From NCBI RefSeq assembly GCF_039536205.1, contig NZ_BAAAYL010000001.1:3286001-3350000 (forward strand): a DNA stretch of 64,000 bases, written 5' to 3'. A program made the translations under genes and the position numbers. Positions within the stretch are counted from its first letter, which is position 1. Each line of letters starts with the position of its first letter. This DNA is from Streptomyces sannanensis. Its GTDB lineage: Bacteria; Actinomycetota; Actinomycetes; Streptomycetales; Streptomycetaceae. The notes under the pieces were generated by a model that had not been told where the DNA came from, searched no databases, and saw only the letters and a program-made list of their open reading frames with translations. Shown here piece by piece: positions 1 through 8,076 of this stretch.

Positions 1-1008
1 GAACCGATCGAGATCGGTGTCCCGGAGCTCTTCGTCGTGGCGCAGGGCTTCTACAGCAGCGATGCCGAGCGGCTCGGGTTCGAACAGCACGATGTCCTGA
101 TCGACCATCAGGACGGACGCGGTGAAGTCGTGGCCCAGGCCGACTTCCTGGCCGGATTCTGCGAAGTGCTCGTCGACGGCCGATTGCGGCGGCGTATCTC
201 CACGGAGTTCGACGAGGACGGGAACGAGTACTGGGTCCGTCAGATCGCCGTGGGGCACGAGAACGACCCCGAGGTGGGCTGGATCCTGATTCAGGTCCCC
301 GACTTCGAGAAGTTCGACCCGATCGCGGAGGGAATCGTACCTCCGGAGACGGACACCAACTCGCCAGAGTACTTCGCGGGTTACCAACAGCTTCTCTACA
401 ACTGCTTCATCAAACACGCGGCCGCGGTGCTGGAACTGTCGGAAGACGAGCTGGACGAAATCCAGATGGACTACGGCCCCAAGCTCTTCAGCCTCGTCGA
501 ACGCATGGGCGACGATGCCCAGTTGGCAGCCAACGGCGTGGTCGCGGGGGACTCCTTCGGCAATGGCCACTTCCTCACCAGCGGCGGCGCAAACGCCGGC
601 GTGATCGGCCATAGCGCGCGGATCCTGCGCTACTGGCAGGACAGGGACAAAGACATCCCCGCCGAGGAAGCCATCCGTACCCTGGCCGATTCCATCAAGC
701 GCGACACCGAGGCGTGGCTCGCCGTCAGCGCGTCGGAGTTCAGCCAGTTCGCGCCGATCAACTTCGGCGCCGAGCGCATCCACCAGATCGCCGAGTCCAG
801 CGGAATCGACGTAACCGGCCGTGCGCACATGATCGACGCGAGCCGCCGCTTCCGCCACTCGCTGGTCACCCTCGACTACTCCGACTGGCGTCGACTGTTC
901 ATCCGCGGTGGCCGCCTGCACACGGCACCGCTCCCCCCGCTCCACCCGCTGCACCCCGACGCGCGCACCTCGTGTTCGGAGCAGATGGAGCCAGCGCAGA
1001 CCGCTTAG
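1..1008 (+). CDS. Flavoprotein-like oxidoreductase, copy 1 (5' end outside window)
   Basis: The reading frame is open from the first base, so the gene starts upstream. The visible 335 residues align along their whole length with the C-terminal half of the gene at 3376-5154, with most residues identical. Shared features include the strand GVPELFVVA followed by a Ser-Ser-Asp-Ala-Glu-Arg-Leu-Gly-Phe stretch, and a late VVAGDSFGNGHFLTSGG segment of the kind that closes an FAD site in aromatic-hydroxylase-like flavoproteins. FAD binding is inferred from this and from the GxGG motif in the paralogue. It lies 79 bp upstream of the aminotransferase, on the same strand. An oxidase/dehydrogenase paired with an aminotransferase would convert an alcohol to an amine; the substrate is unknown. 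Confidence 0.7.
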   Translation, partial: EPIEIGVPELFVVAQGFYSSDAERLGFEQHDVLIDHQDGRGEVVAQADFLAGFCEVLVDGRLRRRISTEFDEDGNEYWVRQIAVGHENDPEVGWILIQVPDFEKFDPIAEGIVPPETDTNSPEYFAGYQQLLYNCFIKHAAAVLELSEDELDEIQMDYGPKLFSLVERMGDDAQLAANGVVAGDSFGNGHFLTSGGANAGVIGHSARILRYWQDRDKDIPAEEAIRTLADSIKRDTEAWLAVSASEFSQFAPINFGAERIHQIAESSGIDVTGRAHMIDASRRFRHSLVTLDYSDWRRLFIRGGRLHTAPLPPLHPLHPDARTSCSEQMEPAQTA

Positions 1009-1087
1009 CCGGCTGCGCCGTGTACCACACCACCTCTTAGTTTCGAGGCAACGGTCGCAGACCTGCCTTGGTAACGGAAGGAATTAG

Positions 1088-2434
1088 ATGACCAGCACCA
1101 CCGGCCAGAGCAACGCCGAAACCATCGAGCGCGCCCGCCGGGTCACGGCGGCCGAGGACTACGACATCGGCACCCGGTTCCCCTCGGTCTTCGTGAGCGC
1201 ACAGGGCTCCTGGATGACCGATGTCGAGGGGAAGCGCATCCTGGATGTCACCGCGGCCAGCGGTGCCCTGCTGCTCGGCAACCAGCACCCGCGCGTCGTG
1301 GAGGCGGTCAGCAACGCCGTCCGCAACCACGGCGCAGTGTTCGCGAGCACGCTCTCGCCGCAGCGCATCGAGCTCGCGGAGCGGCTGGTCGAGCGTTACC
1401 CGGCCGGTGAGAAGGCCGTGTTCTGTAAGACGGGCTCGGAGGCGACCACCACGGCGATCAGGCTCGCGCGTGCCTACACCGGCCGTGACCTCATCCTCAC
1501 CTCCGGATACCACGGCTGGCACGACTGGCAGCTCTCCTACCTGAACATGGGCTTCGACCCGCGTACCCGGGTGGCGAACTTCGGTTACAACGAGACGGCG
1601 CTGAGGCGTTTCCTCGAGGAGTTCGGCAGCGACATCGCGGGGGTCATCGTCACTCCCGAGCCCGCCTGGCTCGACACCGATTACTACAGCAACCTTTCCA
1701 GCATCTGTGCCGAGTTCGGCGTGCTCTTCATCATCGACGAGGTCATCACGGCGCTGCGCTGGGGTGCCAAGGGCCTCAACGGAACCGGCGGTGTCCGGGC
1801 CGACATGATCACCGTCAGCAAGGGCCTGAGCAACGGCCACGCCCTCTCCGCCGTCCTCGGCCGGCGCGAGGTCATCGACGCCTACGACAAGGCCGGAATC
1901 GCGGGGACCTACACCCGCGAGGTACCGCCGATGGCCGCGGCCCTCGCGGTGCTGGACGAGATCGAGGACGGCGCGGTCCACGAGCAGTGCGAGAAGATGG
2001 GCAAGCTGCTCAAGGACGGGATGCGTGACGTCCTCGCGTCGGTCGGGATCCCCGCCTTCGTGACCGGCCCCAACATGATGTTCGATGTCGTCGTGGAGTC
2101 CGAGAGCCTGTCCTGGGACATCTACCGCGCGGCCTACGACTTCGGCGCCTACTTCGAGGACAGCGGCACGCACATGGTCACCGCTGCCTACGGCGAAGCC
2201 GAGGTCGAGCATGCGCTGACCGCCTTCGAGAAGGGCGCCAAGCAGGTCGCGAGCAAGCTGGAACTGGCCCCTGGGGACCTGCCCGACGCGCGCAAGCTCG
2301 CCTTCCCGCTGGAGGCGTTCGGTGGCTCGCTCAAGGACAGCGAGGGAGTACTGCAGCGCATCGAAGACACTGTCGAGCGCATCGCCAAGCGCGACAAGGA
2401 CCAGGGCAACGCCCTGGATCCGGCCTGCGGCTGA
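1088..2434 (+). CDS. Class III PLP-dependent aminotransferase (glutamate-1-semialdehyde aminotransferase-like)
   Basis: 448 residues. FIIDEVITALRWG contains the PLP-ring aspartate at about residue 217, and TVSKGLSNGHALS carries the Schiff-base lysine at about residue 245, the class III (fold type I) signature. SGYHGWHDW is typical of the glutamate-1-semialdehyde aminotransferase branch. The start ATG follows a GGAAGGA ribosome site by about 7 nt. The family includes the sugar 6'-aminotransferases of aminoglycoside pathways as well as haem-pathway enzymes. A role here in secondary metabolism is inferred from the flanking oxidoreductases, APH and deacetylase. The C-terminal tail of about 60 charged residues is longer than usual. 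The next gene begins 10 bp downstream, so the two are probably cotranscribed. Confidence 0.88.
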   Translation: MTSTTGQSNAETIERARRVTAAEDYDIGTRFPSVFVSAQGSWMTDVEGKRILDVTAASGALLLGNQHPRVVEAVSNAVRNHGAVFASTLSPQRIELAERLVERYPAGEKAVFCKTGSEATTTAIRLARAYTGRDLILTSGYHGWHDWQLSYLNMGFDPRTRVANFGYNETALRRFLEEFGSDIAGVIVTPEPAWLDTDYYSNLSSICAEFGVLFIIDEVITALRWGAKGLNGTGGVRADMITVSKGLSNGHALSAVLGRREVIDAYDKAGIAGTYTREVPPMAAALAVLDEIEDGAVHEQCEKMGKLLKDGMRDVLASVGIPAFVTGPNMMFDVVVESESLSWDIYRAAYDFGAYFEDSGTHMVTAAYGEAEVEHALTAFEKGAKQVASKLELAPGDLPDARKLAFPLEAFGGSLKDSEGVLQRIEDTVERIAKRDKDQGNALDPACG

Positions 2435-2444
2435 GGCATCGGGC

Positions 2445-3251
2445 GTGGCAGGACTGCCATTCACCCTGACCAGCCGGCTGGAGCTGGACGGCGACCGCAT
2501 CCTGGTCGCCGTCCGTTCCGACGGCACGGCCATCCACCGGGTGGAGCGCCGAGACTCCGGCGCGTACTTCGTCAAGACCACGCCGCATCGCAGCAAGGAC
2601 GCTCTACGGTTCCATCTGTCCATCGAGGCCGAGCGTCTGGTCTGGTTGGGCAAACAGGGATTTCCGGTCCCCGGAGTAGTCGATGTCGGTGCCGACGATG
2701 ACATGATGTGGCTGGTCACTACGGCCGTCGAAGGCAGGCCGGCGGCCGACTGGCCGAACCCCGCCGAGCGGCCGGCCGTAATCGCCGCCGTCGCGGACTT
2801 CACCCGAGCGCTGCACGCCCTGCCGGCCGAGGGCTGCCCCTTCAACCGGAGCCTGGCCGTCTCACTGCGCTGGGCCAGGACGGCAGCGTTCACGGGCCAG
2901 ATCGATCTCAACGATCTCGACGAACACCACAGCGGCTGGTCGGCGCAACAGCTGCTCGACAAGCTGGAGGCCACCGAGCCTCCCCCCGAGGATGAACTCG
3001 TCGTCTGCCACGGGGATCTGTGCCTGGACAACCTCCTGATCGATACGGCAACACTCGCTGTCTCGGGAGTCCTGGACGTCGGTCGGCTCGGCCTGGCCGA
3101 CCGGTGGGTCGACCTGGCGATCGCGGTCCGGGACATCAGTGAGGAACAGTCCGACGACGGGCAAGCCGATGCGTTTCTGCGCCGCTACGGCATGGCCGGA
3201 GCCGATGAGCGAAGGCTCCGGTACTACCGGCTTCTCGACGAGTTCTTCTAG
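2445..3251 (+). CDS. Aminoglycoside 3'-phosphotransferase-like enzyme, APH(3') family
   Basis: 268 residues from a GTG start, close to the usual APH(3') length. The Brenner-type catalytic loop VVCHGDLCLDNLLID lies near residues 186-200 and the metal-binding segment GVLDVGRLGLADRWVDLA follows. The C-terminus YYRLLDEFF is the closing helix typical of APH(3') enzymes from antibiotic producers. The expected reaction is ATP-dependent phosphorylation of the 3'-hydroxyl of kanamycin/neomycin-type drugs, giving self-resistance or a protected pathway intermediate. The start is set by codon frame and a GAGG about 9 nt upstream; a longer in-frame ORF upstream overlaps the aminotransferase and is not believed. 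The TAG stop is formed inside the first bases of a MITE-like repeat. The actual drug is not known. Confidence 0.85.
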   Translation: MAGLPFTLTSRLELDGDRILVAVRSDGTAIHRVERRDSGAYFVKTTPHRSKDALRFHLSIEAERLVWLGKQGFPVPGVVDVGADDDMMWLVTTAVEGRPAADWPNPAERPAVIAAVADFTRALHALPAEGCPFNRSLAVSLRWARTAAFTGQIDLNDLDEHHSGWSAQQLLDKLEATEPPPEDELVVCHGDLCLDNLLIDTATLAVSGVLDVGRLGLADRWVDLAIAVRDISEEQSDDGQADAFLRRYGMAGADERRLRYYRLLDEFF

Positions 3252-3350
3252 TGCTGTGGCCGGAAAGGTTCACCGGCTCGCGACGCTCCCCCCAGCTACC
3301 GCTGGGGGAGCCGCGAGCTTCCCGGCAAACCTTTCCGGCCACAGCACTAG
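3248..3350. mobile_element. MITE-like perfect palindromic element (short form)
   Basis: A 103-bp element with perfect 23-bp terminal inverted repeats (3248-3270 and 3328-3350), beginning CTAGTGCTGTGGCC and ending GGCCACAGCACTAG. The interior is a GC-rich CCCCCAGC/GCTGGGGG palindrome. The same termini recur at about 47.2 kb and 62.9 kb, so this is a dispersed family. No transposase is encoded. The left end overlaps the APH stop codon and the right end lies 25 bp before the next start codon. It may form a strong hairpin in the transcript between the two genes. Confidence 0.85.
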
Positions 3351-3375
3351 CGACGCACAACCACGAGGCGGGGAC

Positions 3376-5154
3376 ATGGGAGTAATGCGACAGCCGAACG
3401 CAGACTTAGTGACAGATGAGGACCTGCGGGATCCGCACGGTCCGGAATCCACGCACAACCCGGATTTCGTGGCCCTCGGCCTCGGCGGTACCAACATGAT
3501 GGCCATGCTGTGGACGCTGGCCATGGGGCGCAGCTCTGTCGGCGTCGAACTGCGTGGCGATCCGGGCCTCGGGGTGCACTGGAACATTCGGGAAGACCTG
3601 TTCCACCAGTTGGGACTCATCGACCGGATGATGCTGGAAGAGTATGGCGAAGACGGTGTCCCCCGCCGCGGCGACGGCCGCACCCTGCGTCTGGCCGAGT
3701 GCTTCTACGGCTCTCGCACGACCGGCGGGGACGTGTCCGCCGACGAAATCGTCTGTGGCTTCGACCAGCAGCAGCACCTGGCCGGCTCCATTTACCACAT
3801 CGAGTTCATCGACGACCGCTGGAAAGACGGTGCGCCCCACCGTGTGGTCTCCATGATGCAGGGGCCCCAGCCCGATCCCGAACCGGATCCCAGCAAGATC
3901 CGCACTCGAGTGGCCGATGTGCTCAGCGGACCGTCCACGTTCCAAGCCGGTGCCTCCGAGGTGCTTGTTCTGCTGCGCCGCTATCTGGAGGCCGTCCAGG
4001 CCATGGACCTGGCGCGCGGGATAGAACCGCGTGTGCGGATCTACACGCAGCACCGGGTGGTGCCTGACGAGGGCGACGGCTTCATCGACGAGCCGGACGG
4101 CCGCAAGCGCATCCGTATCGAGCCGCTCCAAGAGCTGGACCACCGGGGCACCTTCGTCCGCACCCGACGCCCCGGTGCCGAGACGATCGACATCGGCGTC
4201 CCGGAACTCTTCGTCATCGCCGAGGGCGCCAGCAGCAGTGATGCGGAGCGCCTCGGCTTCACCCAGCGCGACGTCCTGGTCGACCACCAGGACGGGCGCG
4301 GCCCCGTCGTGGCCCAGGCCGACTTCCTGGCCGGGCTGGTGGGTGTGCTCGTCGATGGACGGCTCCGCCGGCGGATCTCCTCGGAGTTCGACGAGGAGGG
4401 CAACGAGTACTGGGTCAGGCAGCTCGCCGTCGGGCACGAGGGAGACCCGGAAGTCGGCTGGATCATGGTCCAGGTACCCGACTTCAAGACCTTCGACCCC
4501 GTCGCCTCGCAGCTGGTGCCCGCGGGCACGGACATCGGCAGCAGCGAGTACTTCGCCGCGTACCAGCAACTCCTGTACCAGTTCTTCATCGACCAGGCGT
4601 CCGGCATTCTGGAGATACCGAAAGAGGAGCTTGCCACGATTCATATGGAGTACGGGCCGAAGCTGTTCAGCATCGTCGAGCGAATTGGCCACGACGCCCA
4701 GGTCGCGCCCAATGGTGTGGTTGCCGGAGACACCCTGGGCAACGGCCACTTCCTCACCAGCGGCGGTGCGATGACCGGCATGATCGGGCACAGCGCGCGA
4801 GTGCTGCGCTACTGGCAGGACAGGGATAAGGGCCTCCCCGCGGAGAGAGCCATTCGGTCCCTGGCGGACACCGTCAAGGAGGACACCGAGGCCTGGTTGG
4901 AGGCCAGCGCCACCGAGTTCAGCCAGACCGCCCCGGTCAACTTCGGCGCCGAACGCATGCAGGAGATCGCCGACGCCAGCGGGATCGCACAGGACGCCCG
5001 GGCGCACATGATCGACGCGAGCCGCCGCTTCCGGCACGCGCTGCTCCCCCTGGACCCGTCCGACTGGCGCCGCCTGGTGATCCGCTACGGACGGCTGTAC
5101 GCGGACCCGCTACCGGAGGTGAACCCCCTTCACCCGGCCGCGCGACGCCCATGA
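3376..5154 (+). CDS. Flavoprotein-like oxidoreductase, copy 2 (full length)
   Basis: 592 residues. Near the N-terminus FVALGLGGTNMMAML (residues 31-45) is a GxGG Rossmann-type dinucleotide motif, and VVAGDTLGNGHFLTSGG near residue 452 resembles the FAD-closing Gly-Asp motif of flavin monooxygenases and oxidoreductases. I infer an FAD-dependent oxidoreductase but cannot place it in a named family. The start ATG at 3376 follows GAGGCGGGG; an alternative ATG at 3385 is possible. Codon 11 is the rare TTA leucine codon, suggesting bldA-dependent translation. It is a paralogue of the gene ending at 1008, and the pair brackets the aminotransferase and APH. Its stop overlaps the deacetylase start (ATGA), indicating translational coupling. 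Confidence 0.75.
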   Translation: MGVMRQPNADLVTDEDLRDPHGPESTHNPDFVALGLGGTNMMAMLWTLAMGRSSVGVELRGDPGLGVHWNIREDLFHQLGLIDRMMLEEYGEDGVPRRGDGRTLRLAECFYGSRTTGGDVSADEIVCGFDQQQHLAGSIYHIEFIDDRWKDGAPHRVVSMMQGPQPDPEPDPSKIRTRVADVLSGPSTFQAGASEVLVLLRRYLEAVQAMDLARGIEPRVRIYTQHRVVPDEGDGFIDEPDGRKRIRIEPLQELDHRGTFVRTRRPGAETIDIGVPELFVIAEGASSSDAERLGFTQRDVLVDHQDGRGPVVAQADFLAGLVGVLVDGRLRRRISSEFDEEGNEYWVRQLAVGHEGDPEVGWIMVQVPDFKTFDPVASQLVPAGTDIGSSEYFAAYQQLLYQFFIDQASGILEIPKEELATIHMEYGPKLFSIVERIGHDAQVAPNGVVAGDTLGNGHFLTSGGAMTGMIGHSARVLRYWQDRDKGLPAERAIRSLADTVKEDTEAWLEASATEFSQTAPVNFGAERMQEIADASGIAQDARAHMIDASRRFRHALLPLDPSDWRRLVIRYGRLYADPLPEVNPLHPAARRP

Positions 5155-5870
5155 CCTCGCCCCGCTCGTCCCGGGTGCTCCTGCTGTCGCCGCACCCTGA
5201 TGATATCGCCTGGTCGCTGGGCGGCACCGTGTCCCGCCTGCGAGAGGCGGGTGCGGACCTCGTCTGCCTGACGTTCTTCAACCGTACTCGGTACGCCCCG
5301 GGCAACCCGGCGCACGGTGACAGTCGCACGGCAACGGATGTGCGGCGTATCGAGGAGGACGGTTGGGGAGCCCTGGCCGATGTGCGGTTGGAGCGGTGCG
5401 ACTTGGGGGACGCGTCCCTGCGCGGATACGACGATGCGACGGAGATGGGCGCCGAGCCCGAACCCGAGGTCTTGCGCGAGGTCGCCGCCAGACTGCGTTC
5501 GGTGATCGCGCGAGTACGGCCCGACGCCGTCCTCGCTCCGCTCGCCATCGGCGGGCACATCGACCACAGCGCGGTGCGCCGCGCGGTGGCCGGACTGGCT
5601 CCGGTGCCGGATGCCGCACTGCTCTGGTACGAGGACCTTCCCTATGCGTCTCAGAACCCCTGGGTCCCCGGCGGTCATCCGCTCGTCGTCGACATCGGAT
5701 CGCACTGGACCGCCAAGAGTGACGGGGTCCGCTGCTACCCCTCACAGCTCCCCGACGACATTCTGCCCGTGCTGCGCCAGCATGCCGCTCAGGTACGGGG
5801 AGAGCGTCTGTGGGCGGAGACACAGAACGCCCACGACTGGTTCAGTCACTGTCTGATGAACGGTACGTAG
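5151..5870 (+). CDS. PIG-L/LmbE family N-deacetylase
   Basis: 239 residues, matching the PIG-L (LmbE-like) zinc deacetylase family. The metal motif SPHPDD falls at residues 13-18 and the second ligand cluster GGHIDHSAVR at about residues 134-143. Family members remove N-acetyl groups from GlcNAc-type sugars, including mycothiol precursors, glycopeptides, and the 2'-N-acetylparomamine step of 2-deoxystreptamine antibiotics. Coupling to the oxidoreductase by an ATGA overlap and proximity to an APH(3') make an aminoglycoside-type substrate the best guess, but the sequence alone does not show it. The protein is complete at both ends. Confidence 0.85.
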   Translation: MTSPRSSRVLLLSPHPDDIAWSLGGTVSRLREAGADLVCLTFFNRTRYAPGNPAHGDSRTATDVRRIEEDGWGALADVRLERCDLGDASLRGYDDATEMGAEPEPEVLREVAARLRSVIARVRPDAVLAPLAIGGHIDHSAVRRAVAGLAPVPDAALLWYEDLPYASQNPWVPGGHPLVVDIGSHWTAKSDGVRCYPSQLPDDILPVLRQHAAQVRGERLWAETQNAHDWFSHCLMNGT

Positions 5871-5949
5871 CAGCCGAAGGGTTCGTCACCCGGGGCGCCT
5901 GCTGCGATGATCGCAGTCGGATACGGCTGTGGGCGAGGGGAGCAGGAGC

Positions 5950-7104
5950 ATGTCGTCACGTGAACTGTTGCGGTTGCAGTGCCGGGGCCACCGGGACATC
6001 CGAGCCAGCCACAGCAAGACGCTCGAATTCATCACGAGTGCCGACATCACCGGACGGGCAACCTGTGTGGTCGGTGTCGCGACCACGGTGCAGGAGCCTT
6101 CGCCCAAGGGTCTGGCCGGTCCCCTGCGGATCACGCTGACCATCGGCGGCCACAGCGTCACCGTGCGGGCTCTGGGCAACTCGGCCTGGCGGCCCGGTTC
6201 CAGTGCGGTGGTGCGGGTCAGCTCCCAGCGCCTGCCCAACACCCTGGCCACGGACGCGGACCTGGCCGCAGCCGATCTGCCCCGGGAACTGCTGCACTCA
6301 CTCAGGCACCAGGACAGCGTGATCGATGTCCTGGTCGAGAGTGACCGGGAACCCGCCGAAGGTCGCCTTGTCCTGTACCGCGCCGGGCAAGGCGACGAGA
6401 ACCGGCTGGCTGCGGAGATCGCGGCCGCCGAAACGGTGATCGCCCAGGACGTAGCAGCCGGTCGGGTGCTGTCCTCACACGGAGTGGCTGCCGACCCCTG
6501 GGCGGCGGCGCCGGGGACGGTAGAAAGGGGCGGCCGCGTTCTCGCCGTGTCGACCATGGAAACCCACAACCCGGTGGTCGGCCAACTGCTGGCCGGCATC
6601 CGGCCTGCCGTGGAAGTCATCGGGCTGCCCGACGAGTTGGCCGTTGCCGCGGTCTCTCCATGCAGCGGACCGGTACTGCTCGCTTCCGCGGAAGGGCGCC
6701 GCCGGATTGCCGGAGTACTCGCCGCTCACCGCTCGTTCCGTGTGGTCTTCAGAACTCCGGCCGCTGATCTGCCGAAAATCCTGGAGGAGGCCAAGCGCAC
6801 CCTCGGCATCGAGACCGCCGCCCTCGCGGCGGTCTCGATGGCAGAACGTCCGTGGTGGGGCCCGGTGTTGGAGGCGGAATCCCAGCTCCCCACTACTGGT
6901 GACGTGCTGTGCTGCGTAGATCCCCCTCAAGGCGCGCAGGCGGATACGGCGGACTATCCGGGTATCGATCACGCCACCCTGGTCAGGGCGCTACTTGCGC
7001 AATCGGTGTCCCACAAGACCCTTGCGCTTGCCTTGGCCCAGTTGCCGACCTGGTCGCGGAAGCGTGCCTATGACTTCGTGCTCGAGGTAGCTCGGGAGAG
7101 CTGA
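5950..7104 (+). CDS. DUF371 domain fused to an RsmI/tetrapyrrole-methylase-like domain
   Basis: 384 residues from ATG 5950, preceded by GGGGAGCAGGAG; a GTG at 5929 is the alternative. The N-terminal 130 residues (CRGHRDIRASHSKTLEF, ITGRATCVVGVA) look like DUF371, a domain known mainly from archaea. From about residue 160 the order of motifs follows RsmI-type SAM methyltransferases: VEVIGLPDELAVAA in place of the LPGPSA loop, FRVVFRTPAADLPKILEEA in place of the FYESPHR block, then a helical tail SHKTLALALAQLPTWSRK resembling the RsmI C-terminus. The N-terminal SAM strand is poorly conserved, so activity is uncertain. RsmI acts on C1402 of 16S rRNA. The gene converges on, and overlaps by 122 bp, the KamB-type gene. 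The assignment is inference from pattern. Confidence 0.55.
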   Translation: MSSRELLRLQCRGHRDIRASHSKTLEFITSADITGRATCVVGVATTVQEPSPKGLAGPLRITLTIGGHSVTVRALGNSAWRPGSSAVVRVSSQRLPNTLATDADLAAADLPRELLHSLRHQDSVIDVLVESDREPAEGRLVLYRAGQGDENRLAAEIAAAETVIAQDVAAGRVLSSHGVAADPWAAAPGTVERGGRVLAVSTMETHNPVVGQLLAGIRPAVEVIGLPDELAVAAVSPCSGPVLLASAEGRRRIAGVLAAHRSFRVVFRTPAADLPKILEEAKRTLGIETAALAAVSMAERPWWGPVLEAESQLPTTGDVLCCVDPPQGAQADTADYPGIDHATLVRALLAQSVSHKTLALALAQLPTWSRKRAYDFVLEVARES

Positions 7105-7759
7105 CGTTCACGGCACCGGTCAGGGCAAGGACGTCCAGCTGGTCGCGGGCAGAACCCAGTCGGCGTGTCCATGAGGTGGAGAGTGCGCTGATCTCGTCGG
7201 CGTCGAGGTACTTCGCGTCGTCGAGTCGCCATCCGGCCTGGGCCAGGGAAGGGGCCAGGTGTGTAAAGGCCGATTTGCTGGTCGGCTCGGGATGGTCGCC
7301 GACTTCAGGGACGGCGGGGCGCCAGGCATGGAGATTCAGAGTGATGAGGAATGAGGCATTCGGATCGCAGACCGAAGCCAGTCCGCGCAAGAGCATGAGA
7401 TCGGAACCGAGCACTCCACGTAACAGGCTGCCCCAGGGCATGAGTATGTGTAGTTCCTTGACCCTGGACAACACGCTGGGCAAATTCTCGGCGGCCGACC
7501 ACACGTAGAGGAGGTTCGTCAACCCACCCTTGGCCGGGTTGGCGGCCGCCTTCGTGGCTATCTTGCGCATGTTGTCCTTGGCTGCATCCAGCCCGATGAC
7601 CAATTGGTCTGGCCGCTCGCGTGCCAAGTGGTACGCATGCTTGCCGTCACCAGTGCCAACATCGAGGACCACGCCACCATCGTGGCGGGACAACAGCTCG
7701 GTGAACGCCGCGTCACTGACCTCGACCACGCGCTTGCCCACTATTTGACGTAACGTCAT
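6983..7759 (-). CDS. 16S rRNA (adenine-1408-N1)-methyltransferase, KamB-type
   Basis: 258 residues. The SAM-binding motif VVLDVGTGDGKHAYHLAR is near residues 30-47, followed by AAKPAKGG-like AAANPAKGGLTNLLYVW, LHILMPWGSLLRGVLGS, LNLHAWRPAVPEVGDHPEPT and the late SWTRRL. I recognise these as near-identical to KamB-family A1408 methyltransferases, which give high-level kanamycin, tobramycin and apramycin resistance; relatives also protect capreomycin producers. The ATG is preceded by GGAG about 8 nt away. Codon 3 is TTA, suggesting bldA dependence. Known KamB proteins are about 215 residues; the last 40 or so residues here are a low-complexity extension reading antisense through the neighbouring gene end. 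No TTA-free alternative start is evident. Confidence 0.88.
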   Translation of the reverse strand: MTLRQIVGKRVVEVSDAAFTELLSRHDGGVVLDVGTGDGKHAYHLARERPDQLVIGLDAAKDNMRKIATKAAANPAKGGLTNLLYVWSAAENLPSVLSRVKELHILMPWGSLLRGVLGSDLMLLRGLASVCDPNASFLITLNLHAWRPAVPEVGDHPEPTSKSAFTHLAPSLAQAGWRLDDAKYLDADEISALSTSWTRRLGSARDQLDVLALTGAVNVSSPELPRARSHRHASATRSATGPRQAQGSCGTPIAQVAP

Positions 7760-7881
7760 TTATTGATGCTCCGAGCTAACTTGGCAGAAGATCACGTCAC
7801 GCAAGTGTAGGACTGAAGGCCTTCAACCGGAATGGAGATTCGAGACGTACTGGTCACGGCATCGGGGCGCGCGGCGCATGA

Positions 7882-7915
7882 AAGGCCCCGCCTGATCCTT
7901 CGACAGGTGGGGCCT
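7882..7915. terminator. Hairpin terminator
   Basis: A 13-bp stem with a single mismatch, AAGGCCCCGCCTG paired with CAGGTGGGGCCTT, around an 8-nt loop. It sits between the end of the TrmH-type gene (minus strand, ending 8077) and the start of the KamB-type gene (minus strand, starting 7759), so it should stop transcription of the former before it reaches the latter. Confidence 0.75.
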
Positions 7916-8076
7916 TCGCTGTTGTCCGGCATGTTCGGGCAGCCCTGACGGAGCCGGCGGGCGGGCCCCGCCCGGCTTGAACTGGTGCCTCCGCGACCGG
8001 CGACTCCTCGAAGCCGAACGAAGCCGGTGGGGCAGGAAGCCAGTCATAGACTCACCGGACGCCGTGGCCCTGCACG

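Noticed and set aside
2322..2444. N-terminal extension of the APH by 41 residues
   Set aside because: It overlaps the end of the aminotransferase and lacks a ribosome site; the GTG at 2445 gives the right length.
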